Shown piece after piece: positions 51,639-60,275 of a stretch of DNA of 64,000 bases. Positions within the stretch are counted from its first letter, which is position 1. Every line of letters starts with the position of its first letter. The notes under the pieces were generated by a model. It was given only the letters and a program-made list of their open reading frames with translations, searched no databases and was not told the DNA's origin. Made by a program: the position numbers and the translations under genes. The stretch lies in assembly GCF_918697925.1 (NCBI RefSeq), contig NZ_CAKKMF010000006.1:1-64000 (forward strand), written 5' to 3'. Origin of the DNA: Arthrobacter sp. Bi26 (lineage in GTDB: Bacteria; Actinomycetota; Actinomycetes; Actinomycetales; Micrococcaceae).

Positions 51639-52366
51639 CTGCGCCAACCCGACATCGCGGTGACCCGGAAGCTCAGGGTGTCGTCATTGGCGAGGCAGGC
51701 CTTGAGCATGGCTAGCCGTTGGTCCTTCTCAGTACTGGCACGTTCTTGCATTGGCCGTGCCCGGCGCTCAAGAACCGCATCACCGATCGCGGGACTCCAG
51801 GAAACTTTGAGGGGAGCGGATGGGCCTTCCTATGGCGGGGCGTGATTGTGATGGCAGGAAGGACTAACCAGCGCTCGGAGCCGCTGGCGCGAGAGTAAAA
51901 TGTTCCTTCAGATTTTGTTCGTTCAATTTTTGGTCGCGTTTGTAACCCTCGAACGATCGATCGCAAAGACATCGTTGTCGTGGAGCCATCTCTCACATTT
52001 CGGCTTCAAGCGACGTGATACTGGGTGGCAATGGGCGGAGGAGGAGTGATCGTGCATCGGATACAACAATCACTGTTCTACTTGACATAATGTTGATTAT
52101 CGGCGTTGTATAATCAGTCGATAGGGGCTGAATTTCTACCTAAACTAGTTGGTGGCAATCACCATGCAGCAGCGACGCTGACCTGGTTACCAACGCGAGC
52201 TTAGATCGGAGCCGCTGACAGAGATCTGGGCGCGTATGGCCGCCTGCTTCTGGATGGACTGCTCCGACACTGCAGAATTCGCCAAGTTTCCGCTCGTGCA
52301 TCGGACGAATATGTCCGACACTAAGAGGCGCGCCTGCTCGTCTCCACCTGACTGCCTGCGCATGAT
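51639..52366. other. AT-rich gene-free islet
   Basis: 728 bases with no gene. From about 51890 to 52150 the AT content is visibly higher than in the rest of the window. It contains a TTGACA, a TATAAT and a 7-base inverted repeat, but the only downstream reading frame is a 5-codon MQQRR at 52164-52181. Probably foreign or decayed DNA. Confidence 0.5.
52082..52116 (+). promoter_or_regulatory. Promoter-like and operator-like elements in the AT-rich islet
   Basis: TTGACA (52082-52087) and TATAAT (52109-52114), separated by 21 bases, longer than the usual 17. An inverted repeat TGATTAT/ATAATCA (52094-52100 and 52110-52116) overlaps the -10. Its target is not clear because the next gene begins at 52367. 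Confidence 0.35.
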
Positions 52367-53089
52367 ATGGGTATGACCGAAAAATCCCTGCGCGTGCTTT
52401 ACTCGATCGGCCTGGGCATCATCCTTGTGCTCTTCGTTGGCCTCGGCATCGCCACCTTCTATCCGGCCCCTGAACTGCTATCGCTGGCTAGTCTCGACGC
52501 GGCGGCCAGGCAGTCAGCCATCGACGCCCACCAGTCCGCGATGCGCGACTACAACCGCAACGTCACCATTGCGGCGCTCGTCTCGGCTCTCGTGATCCTG
52601 GGGGCCAGTATCTGGACCGAATCGAGGAAGCCACTGTTCGCCGGCGGGTTCCTTATCGGCGGCCTGCTGACGCTCGTCTACGGCCTCATGCGTGGCCTGA
52701 CGTCCGGAGTGACGGCAGTTGCGTTCTTCTCCGTCGCCGTCGGCCTCTTCGTGGTCGTATATCTCGGACACCAGAGGTTCTTCTCCGCCCGGGCCGTTGA
52801 GGCCCGGGCAAAGGCGCGGGCGGAGAATGCGCAGGCCGCCTACGCTCGGATGCCCATGCAGCCGCCGTACGTCCCGGTACATCAGCCCCAGGGGCCGGCT
52901 CCGTCCCCGTACGCCCAGGGCCAGACCTACCAGCCGACGCAAGCCCAGCCGGGTCAGCAGCAGGGCCAGCCCTACCAGCCCCAGCAGGGTCAGTATCCGC
53001 AGCAGGGTCAGTACCCGCCCCAGGAGCAGCCAATGCAGCAGCCGTACCCGCCGTACCCGCCATCGCCGGGAGATCCCGGACGGCGTTAA
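52367..53089 (+). CDS. Membrane protein with four helices and Gln/Pro/Tyr repeat tail
   Basis: 240 residues. Helices at about 10-32, 66-85, 88-110 and 113-135 (LYSIGLGIILVLFVGLGIATFY; GGFLIGGLLTLVYGLMR; AVAFFSVAVGLFVVVYL). After a charged linker rich in Ala/Arg, the last 90 residues are disordered and built of QP, QG, PQ and QQGQYP units, such as QPQQGQYPQQGQYPPQE. Such tails occur in actinobacterial membrane proteins and may bind wall or phase-separate. No family function. ATG 52367 or ATG 52373 is the start; a hairpin follows the stop. Confidence 0.65.
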   Translation: MGMTEKSLRVLYSIGLGIILVLFVGLGIATFYPAPELLSLASLDAAARQSAIDAHQSAMRDYNRNVTIAALVSALVILGASIWTESRKPLFAGGFLIGGLLTLVYGLMRGLTSGVTAVAFFSVAVGLFVVVYLGHQRFFSARAVEARAKARAENAQAAYARMPMQPPYVPVHQPQGPAPSPYAQGQTYQPTQAQPGQQQGQPYQPQQGQYPQQGQYPPQEQPMQQPYPPYPPSPGDPGRR

Positions 53090-53103
53090 CGCTCACCATT
53101 TAC

Positions 53104-53138
53104 AGAGGCCCGTCGACCCCCATGGTCGCCGGGCCTCT
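53104..53138 (+). terminator. Terminator after the repeat-tailed membrane protein
   Basis: AGAGGCCCG (53104-53112) pairs with CGGGCCTCT (53130-53138), with inner CGACC/GGTCG. Single mismatch between the two parts. Confidence 0.65.
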
Positions 53139-53237
53139 ACCGTTCCCTGCTGCTTCTTGACTGTGCGCTTGCTGCTCCCCCGGTTGAGCGCGCTTCCCCA
53201 GTAGGCTGAATCCCACAAGTGTGGACAGGAGGCTGAT

Positions 53238-53306
53238 GTGGCAGAGACGACGATGGCAGAGACGACGATGGCAGAGACGACGATGGCCGAGACGACGATG
53301 GCCGAG
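53238..53306 (+). repeat. 15-base tandem repeat encoding MAETT, carrying start codons
   Basis: Four complete units GTGGCAGAGACGACG/ATGGCAGAGACGACG (53238-53297) plus a 9-base partial. The first unit begins with the GTG start; every later one begins with an in-frame ATG. Change in copy number keeps the frame, because the unit is a multiple of three. Confidence 0.85.
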
Positions 53307-53954
53307 GTGATGGCCGAGCTGGCCGGGCTCGAGGACCCGAGGGCGCGGGAGGTGAACGAGAAACACGGCGACGATCACGGTGTGAACCTCAGCAAACTGC
53401 GCGCGCTCGCGAAGCGGCTGAAGACGCAGCAGGAACTCGCCCGCCAGCTTTGGGAGACGGGTGACGCCGCGGCGAGACTGCTGGCGATCCTGATCTGCCG
53501 CCCGAAGGCGTTCGAGCGTGACGAGTTGGACGTCATGTTGCGCGAGGCGCGCACCCCCAAGGTGCACGACTGGCTCGTGAACTACGTGGTGAAGAAGAAC
53601 CCGCACGCCGAAGAACTGCGCTTGGCCTGGTCCGCCGATCCGGACCCAGTGGTCGCGAGTGCCGGCTGGGCGCTGACCACGGAGCGGGTGGCGAAGAATC
53701 CCGAGGACCTCGACCTCGCAGGACTGCTCGACGTCATCGAGACGGAGATGAAAAACGCCCCGGATCGCCTGCAGTGGGCGATGAACCACTGCCTGGCTCA
53801 GATCGGGATCGAGCACGCCGAGCACCGGGCCCGTGCACTCGACATCGGTGAGCGCCTAGAGGTGCTCAAGGACTACCCGACTCCCCCGAACTGCACGTCT
53901 CCGTTCGCGCCTATCTGGATCACCGAGGTGGTTCGCCGACAGCACGACAAGTAG
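53238..53954 (+). CDS. AlkD-like DNA alkylation repair protein (HEAT-like repeats)
   Basis: 238 residues from GTG 53238, after an excellent AGGAGG site. The conserved part starts at about residue 22 (AEVMAELAGLEDPRAREVNEKHGDDHGVNLSKLRALAKRLK) and goes on with HEAT-like helices (ARTPKVHDWLVNYVVKKNP, ALTTERVAKNPEDLDL, then MNHCLAQIGIEHAEHR), as in AlkD-family glycosylase homologues that lack most of the catalytic surface I can check. The first 22 residues are four MAETT repeats. Function in alkylation repair is inferred from the family. Confidence 0.83.
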   Translation: MAETTMAETTMAETTMAETTMAEVMAELAGLEDPRAREVNEKHGDDHGVNLSKLRALAKRLKTQQELARQLWETGDAAARLLAILICRPKAFERDELDVMLREARTPKVHDWLVNYVVKKNPHAEELRLAWSADPDPVVASAGWALTTERVAKNPEDLDLAGLLDVIETEMKNAPDRLQWAMNHCLAQIGIEHAEHRARALDIGERLEVLKDYPTPPNCTSPFAPIWITEVVRRQHDK

Positions 53955-54024
53955 CACGGTTCGCGCACTGCTACTCCCCAGGACGCGGCGCCCGATACGA
54001 ACCGGCTGCGAGGGGCCTCGCCGC

Positions 54025-56028
54025 CTATGGAACCCAGTCGGCGTCGTCGTAGGGGCGGCCGCGGAAGTGAGCGCGGAGGTACTCCCCCACAACGGCAGCC
54101 CCCAGGTCCCCGGCTTCGGGCGCGACCACCCGGCCGCCAACCCGGCGGACCATCTGCTGGACGAACTGCTCGAGCCCAGGGTCGTCGCCAAGCCGGAAGA
54201 ACGTTGCCTGGGCGCCCGCACGCCCCAGCCGGTCAAGTTCGGCGACCGTGACGCGGATGGTTTCCCGGTCCGGCGGCCAGCAGAACCACGACTCGCCGTC
54301 GGCCAGCAGGTGCGCGGTGGGTTCGCCGTCGGTCACCACGAGGAGGACGGGTTGCATCGACGGGTGCTGGCGGAAGAAGCGGCCGGCCAGCAGCAGACCG
54401 TGATGCAGGTTGGTTCCCTGCTCCCGCAGGGCCGGCAGGGCCGTGAGCTCGCCGATGTCCATGGACTGCGCGTAGCGGCCGAACGTGATCAGCTGCAGCC
54501 GGTCCCCGCGGAACCGGGTGGAGACCAGGTGGTGCAAAGCGAGCGCGGTGCGCTTCATCGGCACCCACCGTCCCTCGGCGGCCATCGAGAACGACACATC
54601 GACCAGCAGGACGACGGCGGCCTGCGTGCGCGCCTCCGTCTCCGTCACCTCGATGTCGCCCACGGCGAGGCGCAAGCCGCGGCCCGGATCGCCGCCGTCG
54701 GCCATGGTGCGGCGGATCGCATTGGTCATGGTGCGGGTGACGTCCCACGGCTCGGCATCGCCGAACTCCCACTGCCGGCTGGAGCCGGTCTGCTCGCCGG
54801 CCGCCCCGGCGACGCGTGTGTCCCGGCGCCCCTGACGCCCGGAGAGCTGCTTGGCGGTATCCCGCAACAGTGACCTGCCGAGCCGCCGCATGGCGGCCGG
54901 CGACAACCGGAGGTCTCCGTCGGCCCCGCGCCGCAGGTAACCGCCGTCCTGCATCGCCCGCTCGATGTCCGTGAGCGTACGTGCGGTCACGGCGGCATTC
55001 TGCCCGAGCTGGCGGGCGAGGGCGTCCAAGTCCAGGTCGTCGAGGCGTGAGCCGTTATAGGACTGGGAGAGCTGTTCGGCCAGCTCATCGAGTTCGGCCA
55101 CATCTTGCAGCACGCCGGTGCCATCGCCCAGCCCGAGCCCCTCCTGGCCCTCGAAGCGTTCGGAGCCGGCCCAGTCCTCGCCTGGCCGGAGGGCGCGCAG
55201 GCTGGCGTCGAGTTGGTCGAGTTGGGCCATGAGTTCAGGCGAGCCAAACGCCTGGGCGGACAGCCGCATCAGATCATCTCGCTGCGCCGGAGACATGGAT
55301 TGCAGGAGCCGCTGGGCGGCGGCCGCGCGCTGGGCGAGGGCGTCCACCAGCTCCTCGACTGATTGCGGGTTCTCCGGGAAGAAGTGGCCGTGCCGGGCCA
55401 TGAACTCCTGGAAGTCCGCGTCGGTGTCTTCGCCGCGCCGGTGTTTTCCGAGGAGCTCGTTGAGGTTTCGCAGCATCTCGTTCACCGCTGCGCGGTCCTC
55501 GTCAGTGGCGTCCTCCAGCGCTTGTTTCATGCCGGCGAAACGCTGGTCCAGGATCTCGCGGCCCAGCAGATCCTTGATCCGCTCATAGGCAACACGCGCG
55601 GCGCTGGACTGCCAGTCATAGGAGGCGAGTTCGTTGACAGCTGCTGCGGTGGACCGGGGCAGATTCTGCAGCTGCATCTCCCGGAAGGCGCGGTCGGTGT
55701 TGTCCATCATGGCGTCACGGGCGAGCTGCTTGCGCTCCTCCAGCACCGCGGTATCGAGCAGCTTCTGGACTTCGGTGAGGGTGCCGTCCAGCCGGTGGCG
55801 GCCCAGCAGTTCACTGCGGCGCTGTTGCACGCGCCGGGCAAGATCGTCGAGCCCTTCCCGGTTCCGGCCACCGCGGCGCAGGAACTCCTGCAGGGCGTGC
55901 CGGGGCGAGTAGCCCGCCATGACGTCCTCGGCGATCGCGTCAAGCGCCTCCGCCAGGTCAACCGGCGGGGCGAGCGGATCGGGTCCACCCGTGTACCGGC
56001 CATATTTTGACCTGTTGTGTGCGGTCAT
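54025..56028 (-). CDS. VWA (CoxE-like) domain protein, partner of a MoxR ATPase
   Basis: 667 residues from ATG 56028 with GGAGG upstream. The N-terminal 420 residues are helical and charged with no clear domain. A VWA domain sits near the C-terminus: MIDAS motif DVSFSM at 477-482, with a Thr in GTNLHHGLLLAGR and an Asp in VVTDGEPT. CoxE-like VWA proteins work with AAA+ ATPases as metal-insertion or protein-remodelling machines. The ATPase gene is immediately upstream on the same strand (14 bases). The substrate is unknown. Confidence 0.87.
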   Translation of the reverse strand: MTAHNRSKYGRYTGGPDPLAPPVDLAEALDAIAEDVMAGYSPRHALQEFLRRGGRNREGLDDLARRVQQRRSELLGRHRLDGTLTEVQKLLDTAVLEERKQLARDAMMDNTDRAFREMQLQNLPRSTAAAVNELASYDWQSSAARVAYERIKDLLGREILDQRFAGMKQALEDATDEDRAAVNEMLRNLNELLGKHRRGEDTDADFQEFMARHGHFFPENPQSVEELVDALAQRAAAAQRLLQSMSPAQRDDLMRLSAQAFGSPELMAQLDQLDASLRALRPGEDWAGSERFEGQEGLGLGDGTGVLQDVAELDELAEQLSQSYNGSRLDDLDLDALARQLGQNAAVTARTLTDIERAMQDGGYLRRGADGDLRLSPAAMRRLGRSLLRDTAKQLSGRQGRRDTRVAGAAGEQTGSSRQWEFGDAEPWDVTRTMTNAIRRTMADGGDPGRGLRLAVGDIEVTETEARTQAAVVLLVDVSFSMAAEGRWVPMKRTALALHHLVSTRFRGDRLQLITFGRYAQSMDIGELTALPALREQGTNLHHGLLLAGRFFRQHPSMQPVLLVVTDGEPTAHLLADGESWFCWPPDRETIRVTVAELDRLGRAGAQATFFRLGDDPGLEQFVQQMVRRVGGRVVAPEAGDLGAAVVGEYLRAHFRGRPYDDADWVP

Positions 56029-56042
56029 GAGGCCTCCTGTAG

Positions 56043-57431
56043 TCAGCCGTAGATCGTCGCCTCGTCGTCGGACTCCTTGGCGATCCGCCGGGCGAGGTAG
56101 AGACCTTCCAAGGCGAGTTCGACGGCGGCGGCGCGCTGCCCGTCGTTTTTCGCGCCCAGGCGCTCACTGATGTCGTCGTAGAGGCGGGAGCCGTTGAGCG
56201 CCGGAAGGTTGTGGAGGAACTCCCGCGCCGTGACCTGTTCCCCGGTGGTCACTGTGGTGTGGCCGTCGAGCGCAGCCACGAGGGGACCCATGTCGATGCC
56301 CTGAAAATGCGCCCGCGCAGCTTCGGCCGTGGCCGTGCGCAAGAGGTGGTCGAGGACGGCTTCCTCACGCCCTTCCTCACCGGACTCGAACTCAACTTTC
56401 CCGGTGAGGACTTCTGCTGCGGCTGCCAGGTCGACGATCCGTGCGACGGCCTCGCCCTCCCCGCGCACGCTCGCCCGGCGCAGCGCCGCCGCAGCGACGG
56501 TCTCGGCGCCCGCGATGGCGAACCGTGCTGAAACGCCGGAGGTCTGGTTGATGGCCGGGGACTGGCGCAGCGCCCGGGTGTAACGGGCCAGGATCTCGAG
56601 GATGACGGGCGGGACGTCCGCCACCAGCTGCCCTTCCTGCCGGATGACGGCGACCTCGTCGTCCAGCTCTATCGGGTAGTGGGTACGGATCTCGGCGCCG
56701 AAGCGGTCCTTCAGGGGCGTGATGATCCGGCCGCGGTTGGTGTAGTCCTCCGGGTTGGCGGACGCGACGACGAGCACGTCGAGCGGCAGCCGCAGCACGT
56801 AGCCACGGATCTGGATATCACGCTCTTCCATCACGTTGAGCATCGAGACCTGGATGCGCTCGGCGAGGTCGGGCAGTTCGTTGATGGCGATGATCCCGCG
56901 GTTGGAGCGCGGGACAAGACCGTAGTGGATGGTTTCCGGGTCGCCGAGCCGGCGGCCCTCGGCCACCCGCATTGGGTCGACGTCGCCGATGAGGTCGGCG
57001 ACGGAGGTGTCCGGCGTCGCGAGCTTCTCCACATAGCGTTCCGAGCGGTGACGCCACGCCACCCGCAGCCGGTCCCCTTCGGTGAGGGCACGGGCGCGGG
57101 AGTGCTCCGTAATGGGTTCGTACGGGTGTTCGTTCAGTTCCGAATCCTCGATCACCGGCGACCACTCGTCCAGCAGCCCGGACAGGGTGCGCAGGAGCCG
57201 TGTCTTGCCCTGTCCCCGTTCGCCGAGCAGGACGACGTCGTGGCCGGCGATCAGTGCACGCTCGAGCTGGGGCAGGACGGTCCGGCCGAAACCGTACAAC
57301 CCGGGCCACGGATCGCGGCCCGCGGCAAGGGCGGCGAGCAGGTTGTCGCGGATTTCGCGGCGCAGGTCCTTGTGAACGTGGCCGGCTGCACGCAATTCGC
57401 CAACAGTGAAGATATCGGGACGATCACTCAC
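56043..57431 (-). CDS. MoxR/ChlI-type AAA+ ATPase
   Basis: 462 residues from GTG 57431. Walker A GERGQGKTR at 70-78, Walker B in GIIAINELPDL, and sensor/arginine residues in VLVVASANPEDYTNRGRIITPLKDRFGAEIRTHYPIE. This is the ChlI/MoxR pattern (magnesium-chelatase-like). With the VWA protein downstream it should form a ring-shaped complex that remodels a client protein; it is not chlorophyll synthesis here because no other bch genes exist. The helical C-terminal domain has about 100 residues. Confidence 0.9.
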   Translation of the reverse strand: MSDRPDIFTVGELRAAGHVHKDLRREIRDNLLAALAAGRDPWPGLYGFGRTVLPQLERALIAGHDVVLLGERGQGKTRLLRTLSGLLDEWSPVIEDSELNEHPYEPITEHSRARALTEGDRLRVAWRHRSERYVEKLATPDTSVADLIGDVDPMRVAEGRRLGDPETIHYGLVPRSNRGIIAINELPDLAERIQVSMLNVMEERDIQIRGYVLRLPLDVLVVASANPEDYTNRGRIITPLKDRFGAEIRTHYPIELDDEVAVIRQEGQLVADVPPVILEILARYTRALRQSPAINQTSGVSARFAIAGAETVAAAALRRASVRGEGEAVARIVDLAAAAEVLTGKVEFESGEEGREEAVLDHLLRTATAEAARAHFQGIDMGPLVAALDGHTTVTTGEQVTAREFLHNLPALNGSRLYDDISERLGAKNDGQRAAAVELALEGLYLARRIAKESDDEATIYG

Positions 57432-57523
57432 CCCTCCACGGTAGTCCTCGAACGGGCGGGTAATCGAGGGATTTGTTCAGATTCCCTGCTCACGGGCTGC
57501 AGTGCGGCTTACGCTGGATTCTG

Positions 57524-58201
57524 ATGACTGCAGCACCGCCGCCGGCCTCGCCGGCACCCGCTACCCCACCCGAGCGGCAGGGCACGCTCCTGCTTCTGGT
57601 GCGCCATGGGGAGACGCCCACTACGGGCAGGGTGCTGCCGGGGCGGGCACAGGGGCTGCACCTGTCCGCCCGTGGCAGGGACCAGGCGTACCGGGTCGCG
57701 GAGCGCCTCGCGGGACTTCGGGTCGACGGTATCTACTCCTCCCCCCTGGAGCGCACGTGCGAGACGGCGGAGCCCACGGCAGCCCGCGCCGGACTTGAGG
57801 TGAATGAGGACGCCGGCCTGATCGAATGCGACTTCGGCGAGTGGACCGGCGCCGCGTTGGCCGAACTGGCGGGTATGCCGCAGTGGCAGACCGTACAGCG
57901 CAGCCCCTCGACCTTCCGTTTCCCGAATGGCGAGAGCTTCACGGAAATGCAGGCGCGGATCGTCGAATCTCTTGAGGTCCTGCGCACAGCCCACGCCGGG
58001 GGCGTCGTCGTGTGCTTCTCCCACGCCGACCCCATCAAGGCCGCCGTCGCTCACGCCCTGGGCACGCCCCTGGACCTTTTCCAGCGGATCGTCATCAGCC
58101 CGGCGTCGGTTTCGGCCATCTCATACGTGGACGGTCAGGGACCTGCGGTGCTCATGGTGAATTCGACCTCGGAACCCCTCAGTGGGCTGAGGGTGCCGTG
58201 A
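57524..58201 (+). CDS. MSMEG_4193-type histidine phosphatase
   Basis: 225 residues from ATG 57524. LLLLVRHGETPTTGRVLPGRAQGLHLS contains the catalytic RHG, ERTCETAEPTAARAG follows, and the second His in VVVCFSHADPIKAAV. It resembles the phosphoglycerate-mutase-like family (MSMEG_4193) that sits next to SCO1664-type and DUF3090 genes in actinobacteria. The natural substrate is not known. The next gene begins 28 bases after its stop, so the two are likely co-transcribed. Confidence 0.85.
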   Translation: MTAAPPPASPAPATPPERQGTLLLLVRHGETPTTGRVLPGRAQGLHLSARGRDQAYRVAERLAGLRVDGIYSSPLERTCETAEPTAARAGLEVNEDAGLIECDFGEWTGAALAELAGMPQWQTVQRSPSTFRFPNGESFTEMQARIVESLEVLRTAHAGGVVVCFSHADPIKAAVAHALGTPLDLFQRIVISPASVSAISYVDGQGPAVLMVNSTSEPLSGLRVP

Positions 58202-58229
58202 GAGCGGACAGAGTAAAAGGGGGCAGACG

Positions 58230-58931
58230 GTGGCCGGACGGGAGCTGACGCTGCTCACCGAAGGCCGCGTCGAGCTGCTCGGACGCATCCTGCGCAGCAG
58301 CAACGAGACGTACCTCGCCCGGGTCTCCTGCGGGGACGACTCTGCCTGCGCGGTCTACAAGCCGGAGGCGGGGGAACGGCCGCTGTCCGATTTTGAGCCG
58401 GGGCTCTACCGGCGCGAACGCGCGGCCTATCTGCTTAGCGAGTCCCTCGAGTGGGGACTCGTGCCGCCAACGGTGATTCGTGAGGAAGCCCCGGCAGGTG
58501 TGGGTTCGCTTCAGTGGTTCATCGAGTGCGACTTCCGTGAGCATTACTTCACTTTGTACGCTGACGCGCCCGGGACCCATCGCCGGTTGTTGCAGATCGC
58601 CCTGTTCGACTGCGTCGCCAACAACACCGACCGCAAGAGCGGGCACGTGCTCCGCGGCCATGACGGAAGGGTGTGGGGCATCGATCATGGACTGTGCTTC
58701 TCTGCAGGTTTCAAACTGCGGACCGTGATCTGGGACTTCGCCGGTGTTCCCATCCCCGGGACCCTTCTCGAAGGCATTGCCCCGCTCGCCGAGACCGTGC
58801 CGCGAGACGTGGCGGAGCTTCTCGACGATGCAGAGGTAAAGGCCCTGCAGCGCCGGGTGCGGCGCTTGCTGCACGACGGGGTGCTGCCGGTTGACCGCAC
58901 CGGCATGCGTTACCCGTGGCCGCTGGTATAG
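58230..58931 (+). CDS. SCO1664-family (PI3/4-kinase-like) protein
   Basis: 233 residues from GTG 58230. ELLGRILRSSNETYLARVSCGDDSACAVYKPEAGERPLSDF is the glycine-poor N-lobe, and FDCVANNTDRKSGHVL followed by VWGIDHGLCF holds the catalytic Asn-Asp and Asp-His pair of the atypical PI3K-like fold. Family function is unknown. Many actinobacteria have phosphatase-DUF3090-SCO1664 in a row; here DUF3090 is absent between them. Confidence 0.85.
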   Translation: MAGRELTLLTEGRVELLGRILRSSNETYLARVSCGDDSACAVYKPEAGERPLSDFEPGLYRRERAAYLLSESLEWGLVPPTVIREEAPAGVGSLQWFIECDFREHYFTLYADAPGTHRRLLQIALFDCVANNTDRKSGHVLRGHDGRVWGIDHGLCFSAGFKLRTVIWDFAGVPIPGTLLEGIAPLAETVPRDVAELLDDAEVKALQRRVRRLLHDGVLPVDRTGMRYPWPLV

Positions 58932-58938
58932 GAACGCA

Positions 58939-58973
58939 CTGCGGACCGGCTCCTAAGTGGAGCCGGTCCGCAG
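58939..58973. terminator. Strong bidirectional terminator
   Basis: CTGCGGACCGGCTCC (58939-58953), loop TAAGT, then its exact complement (58959-58973), between the SCO1664 gene and the gentisate operon end. Confidence 0.88.
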
Positions 58974-59018
58974 CACGTGATGGGTCAGCCGATGAGCCGG
59001 CCGGGGACCCGTTCCAGG

Positions 59019-60275
59019 TCAGGCAGGAATCCGGTCCGCCAGAGTGGAGCGGGCAGCGCGGGCTGCGGGCGCGCCGTCGGCGTCCTGGCCGTACAGCCAG
59101 TCGTTGTACTGGAAGTCGTCGTCCTTCCGGCTCTTGAACAGCAGGTTGCGCAGCGTACGGGCCAGCCCGGAGACGTGCCAGGATTCGCCCCAGACGCGGG
59201 CGGTGCGCTGGACCCGGGCGGTGCGGCCGGCGCGGACGTTGTTGAATTCCTTGATCGCCCCGTCCCAGGCTCCCGGGTTGACGCCGGCTGCGGTGAAGAC
59301 GGTGCCGTTGCTGACGTCCTGCAGCACGGCCGCGTCCTCAAGCGCCTGGCAGGCACCCTGGGCGAGGTACTGCAGCATCGGGTGCGCGGCGTCGCCCATC
59401 AGCACCATCCGGCCGGCGACCCAGTTCTCGATCGGGTCGCGGTCGTACATGGGCCAGCGCATGCTGGTGCCCAGGTTCTTCAGCGCATCCTGGACGGCCG
59501 GAACACAATCCTTGTACGCAGCCTCAAGCTCGTCCAATCCCCCGTACTGCTCTTCACCGCGCTCAAAGGAAGCGGACTTGAACACAGCCACGGTGTTCAG
59601 CAGTTCGCCCTTGCGCAGCGGGTACTGCACCAGGTGGCAGTCCGGTCCGAGGTAGACGATGACGTCCTCGAGGTCAGCCTTGGGCGTGTTTTCGGTGATC
59701 GGCACGGTGCCGCGGTAGGCCACGTACGCCGAGGGAACCGGCTCGTCGCTGGCGACCAGCGGGCGGAGAGTGGACTTGAGCCCGTCGGCGCCGATCACGA
59801 CGTCGGCAGAGTAGTCCACACCGGCGGCGGTGTGGGCTACACCCCGGCCGTTCACGGTCTCAACACTTTCGACCATGACGTCGTTGACGAGCGTCACGCC
59901 CGCCGCTTCACAGCCTTCGAGCAGGACCCGGTGCAGGTCGCTGCGGTGGATCACGACGTACGGCGCGCCGTAGCGTTCCTCGAATTCCCCGCCGAGGCTC
60001 TGGCGGGTGAGCTCCTCGCCGGTGACGGCGTCGCGGAAGACCAGGTGCTTGGGCTGGACGCCGATTTCCAGTGCCTTTTCCAGCAGGCCCCAGCGCTTCA
60101 GGACGCGGGAAGCGTTGGGGGCCATCTGCAGGCCGGCGCCGACCTCGCCGAATTCGGGGGCACGTTCCACGAGGGTGACGTTGGCACCGTTTTCCCGCAG
60201 CGCGAGGGCTCCGGCCAGTCCGGCCATTCCCCCTCCGATGACGAGGACATCGGTGGACGTGGCGTGCTCAGACAT
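59019..60275 (-). CDS. 3-hydroxybenzoate 6-hydroxylase-like FAD monooxygenase
   Basis: 418 residues from ATG 60275 with CAGGAG upstream. FAD-binding GGGMAGLAGALALRENG at the N-terminus, DG motif GADGLKSTLRP, and GDAAHPMLQYLAQGACQALEDA at the C-terminal half: class A flavin hydroxylase. Placement with gentisate dioxygenase points to conversion of 3-hydroxybenzoate (or salicylate) to gentisate using NADH and O2. The start overlaps the transporter stop by 8 bases, so it is translated in the transporter operon. Confidence 0.85.
   Translation of the reverse strand: MSEHATSTDVLVIGGGMAGLAGALALRENGANVTLVERAPEFGEVGAGLQMAPNASRVLKRWGLLEKALEIGVQPKHLVFRDAVTGEELTRQSLGGEFEERYGAPYVVIHRSDLHRVLLEGCEAAGVTLVNDVMVESVETVNGRGVAHTAAGVDYSADVVIGADGLKSTLRPLVASDEPVPSAYVAYRGTVPITENTPKADLEDVIVYLGPDCHLVQYPLRKGELLNTVAVFKSASFERGEEQYGGLDELEAAYKDCVPAVQDALKNLGTSMRWPMYDRDPIENWVAGRMVLMGDAAHPMLQYLAQGACQALEDAAVLQDVSNGTVFTAAGVNPGAWDGAIKEFNNVRAGRTARVQRTARVWGESWHVSGLARTLRNLLFKSRKDDDFQYNDWLYGQDADGAPAARAARSTLADRIPA

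Noticed and set aside
52164..52181. Five-codon frame MQQRR as an attenuator leader peptide
   Set aside because: No following terminator/antiterminator structure and the next gene is about 185 bases away with no biosynthetic role.
53238..53306. Short tandem repeat as a CRISPR array
   Set aside because: Units are 15 bases with no spacers and are in frame with the AlkD-like gene.
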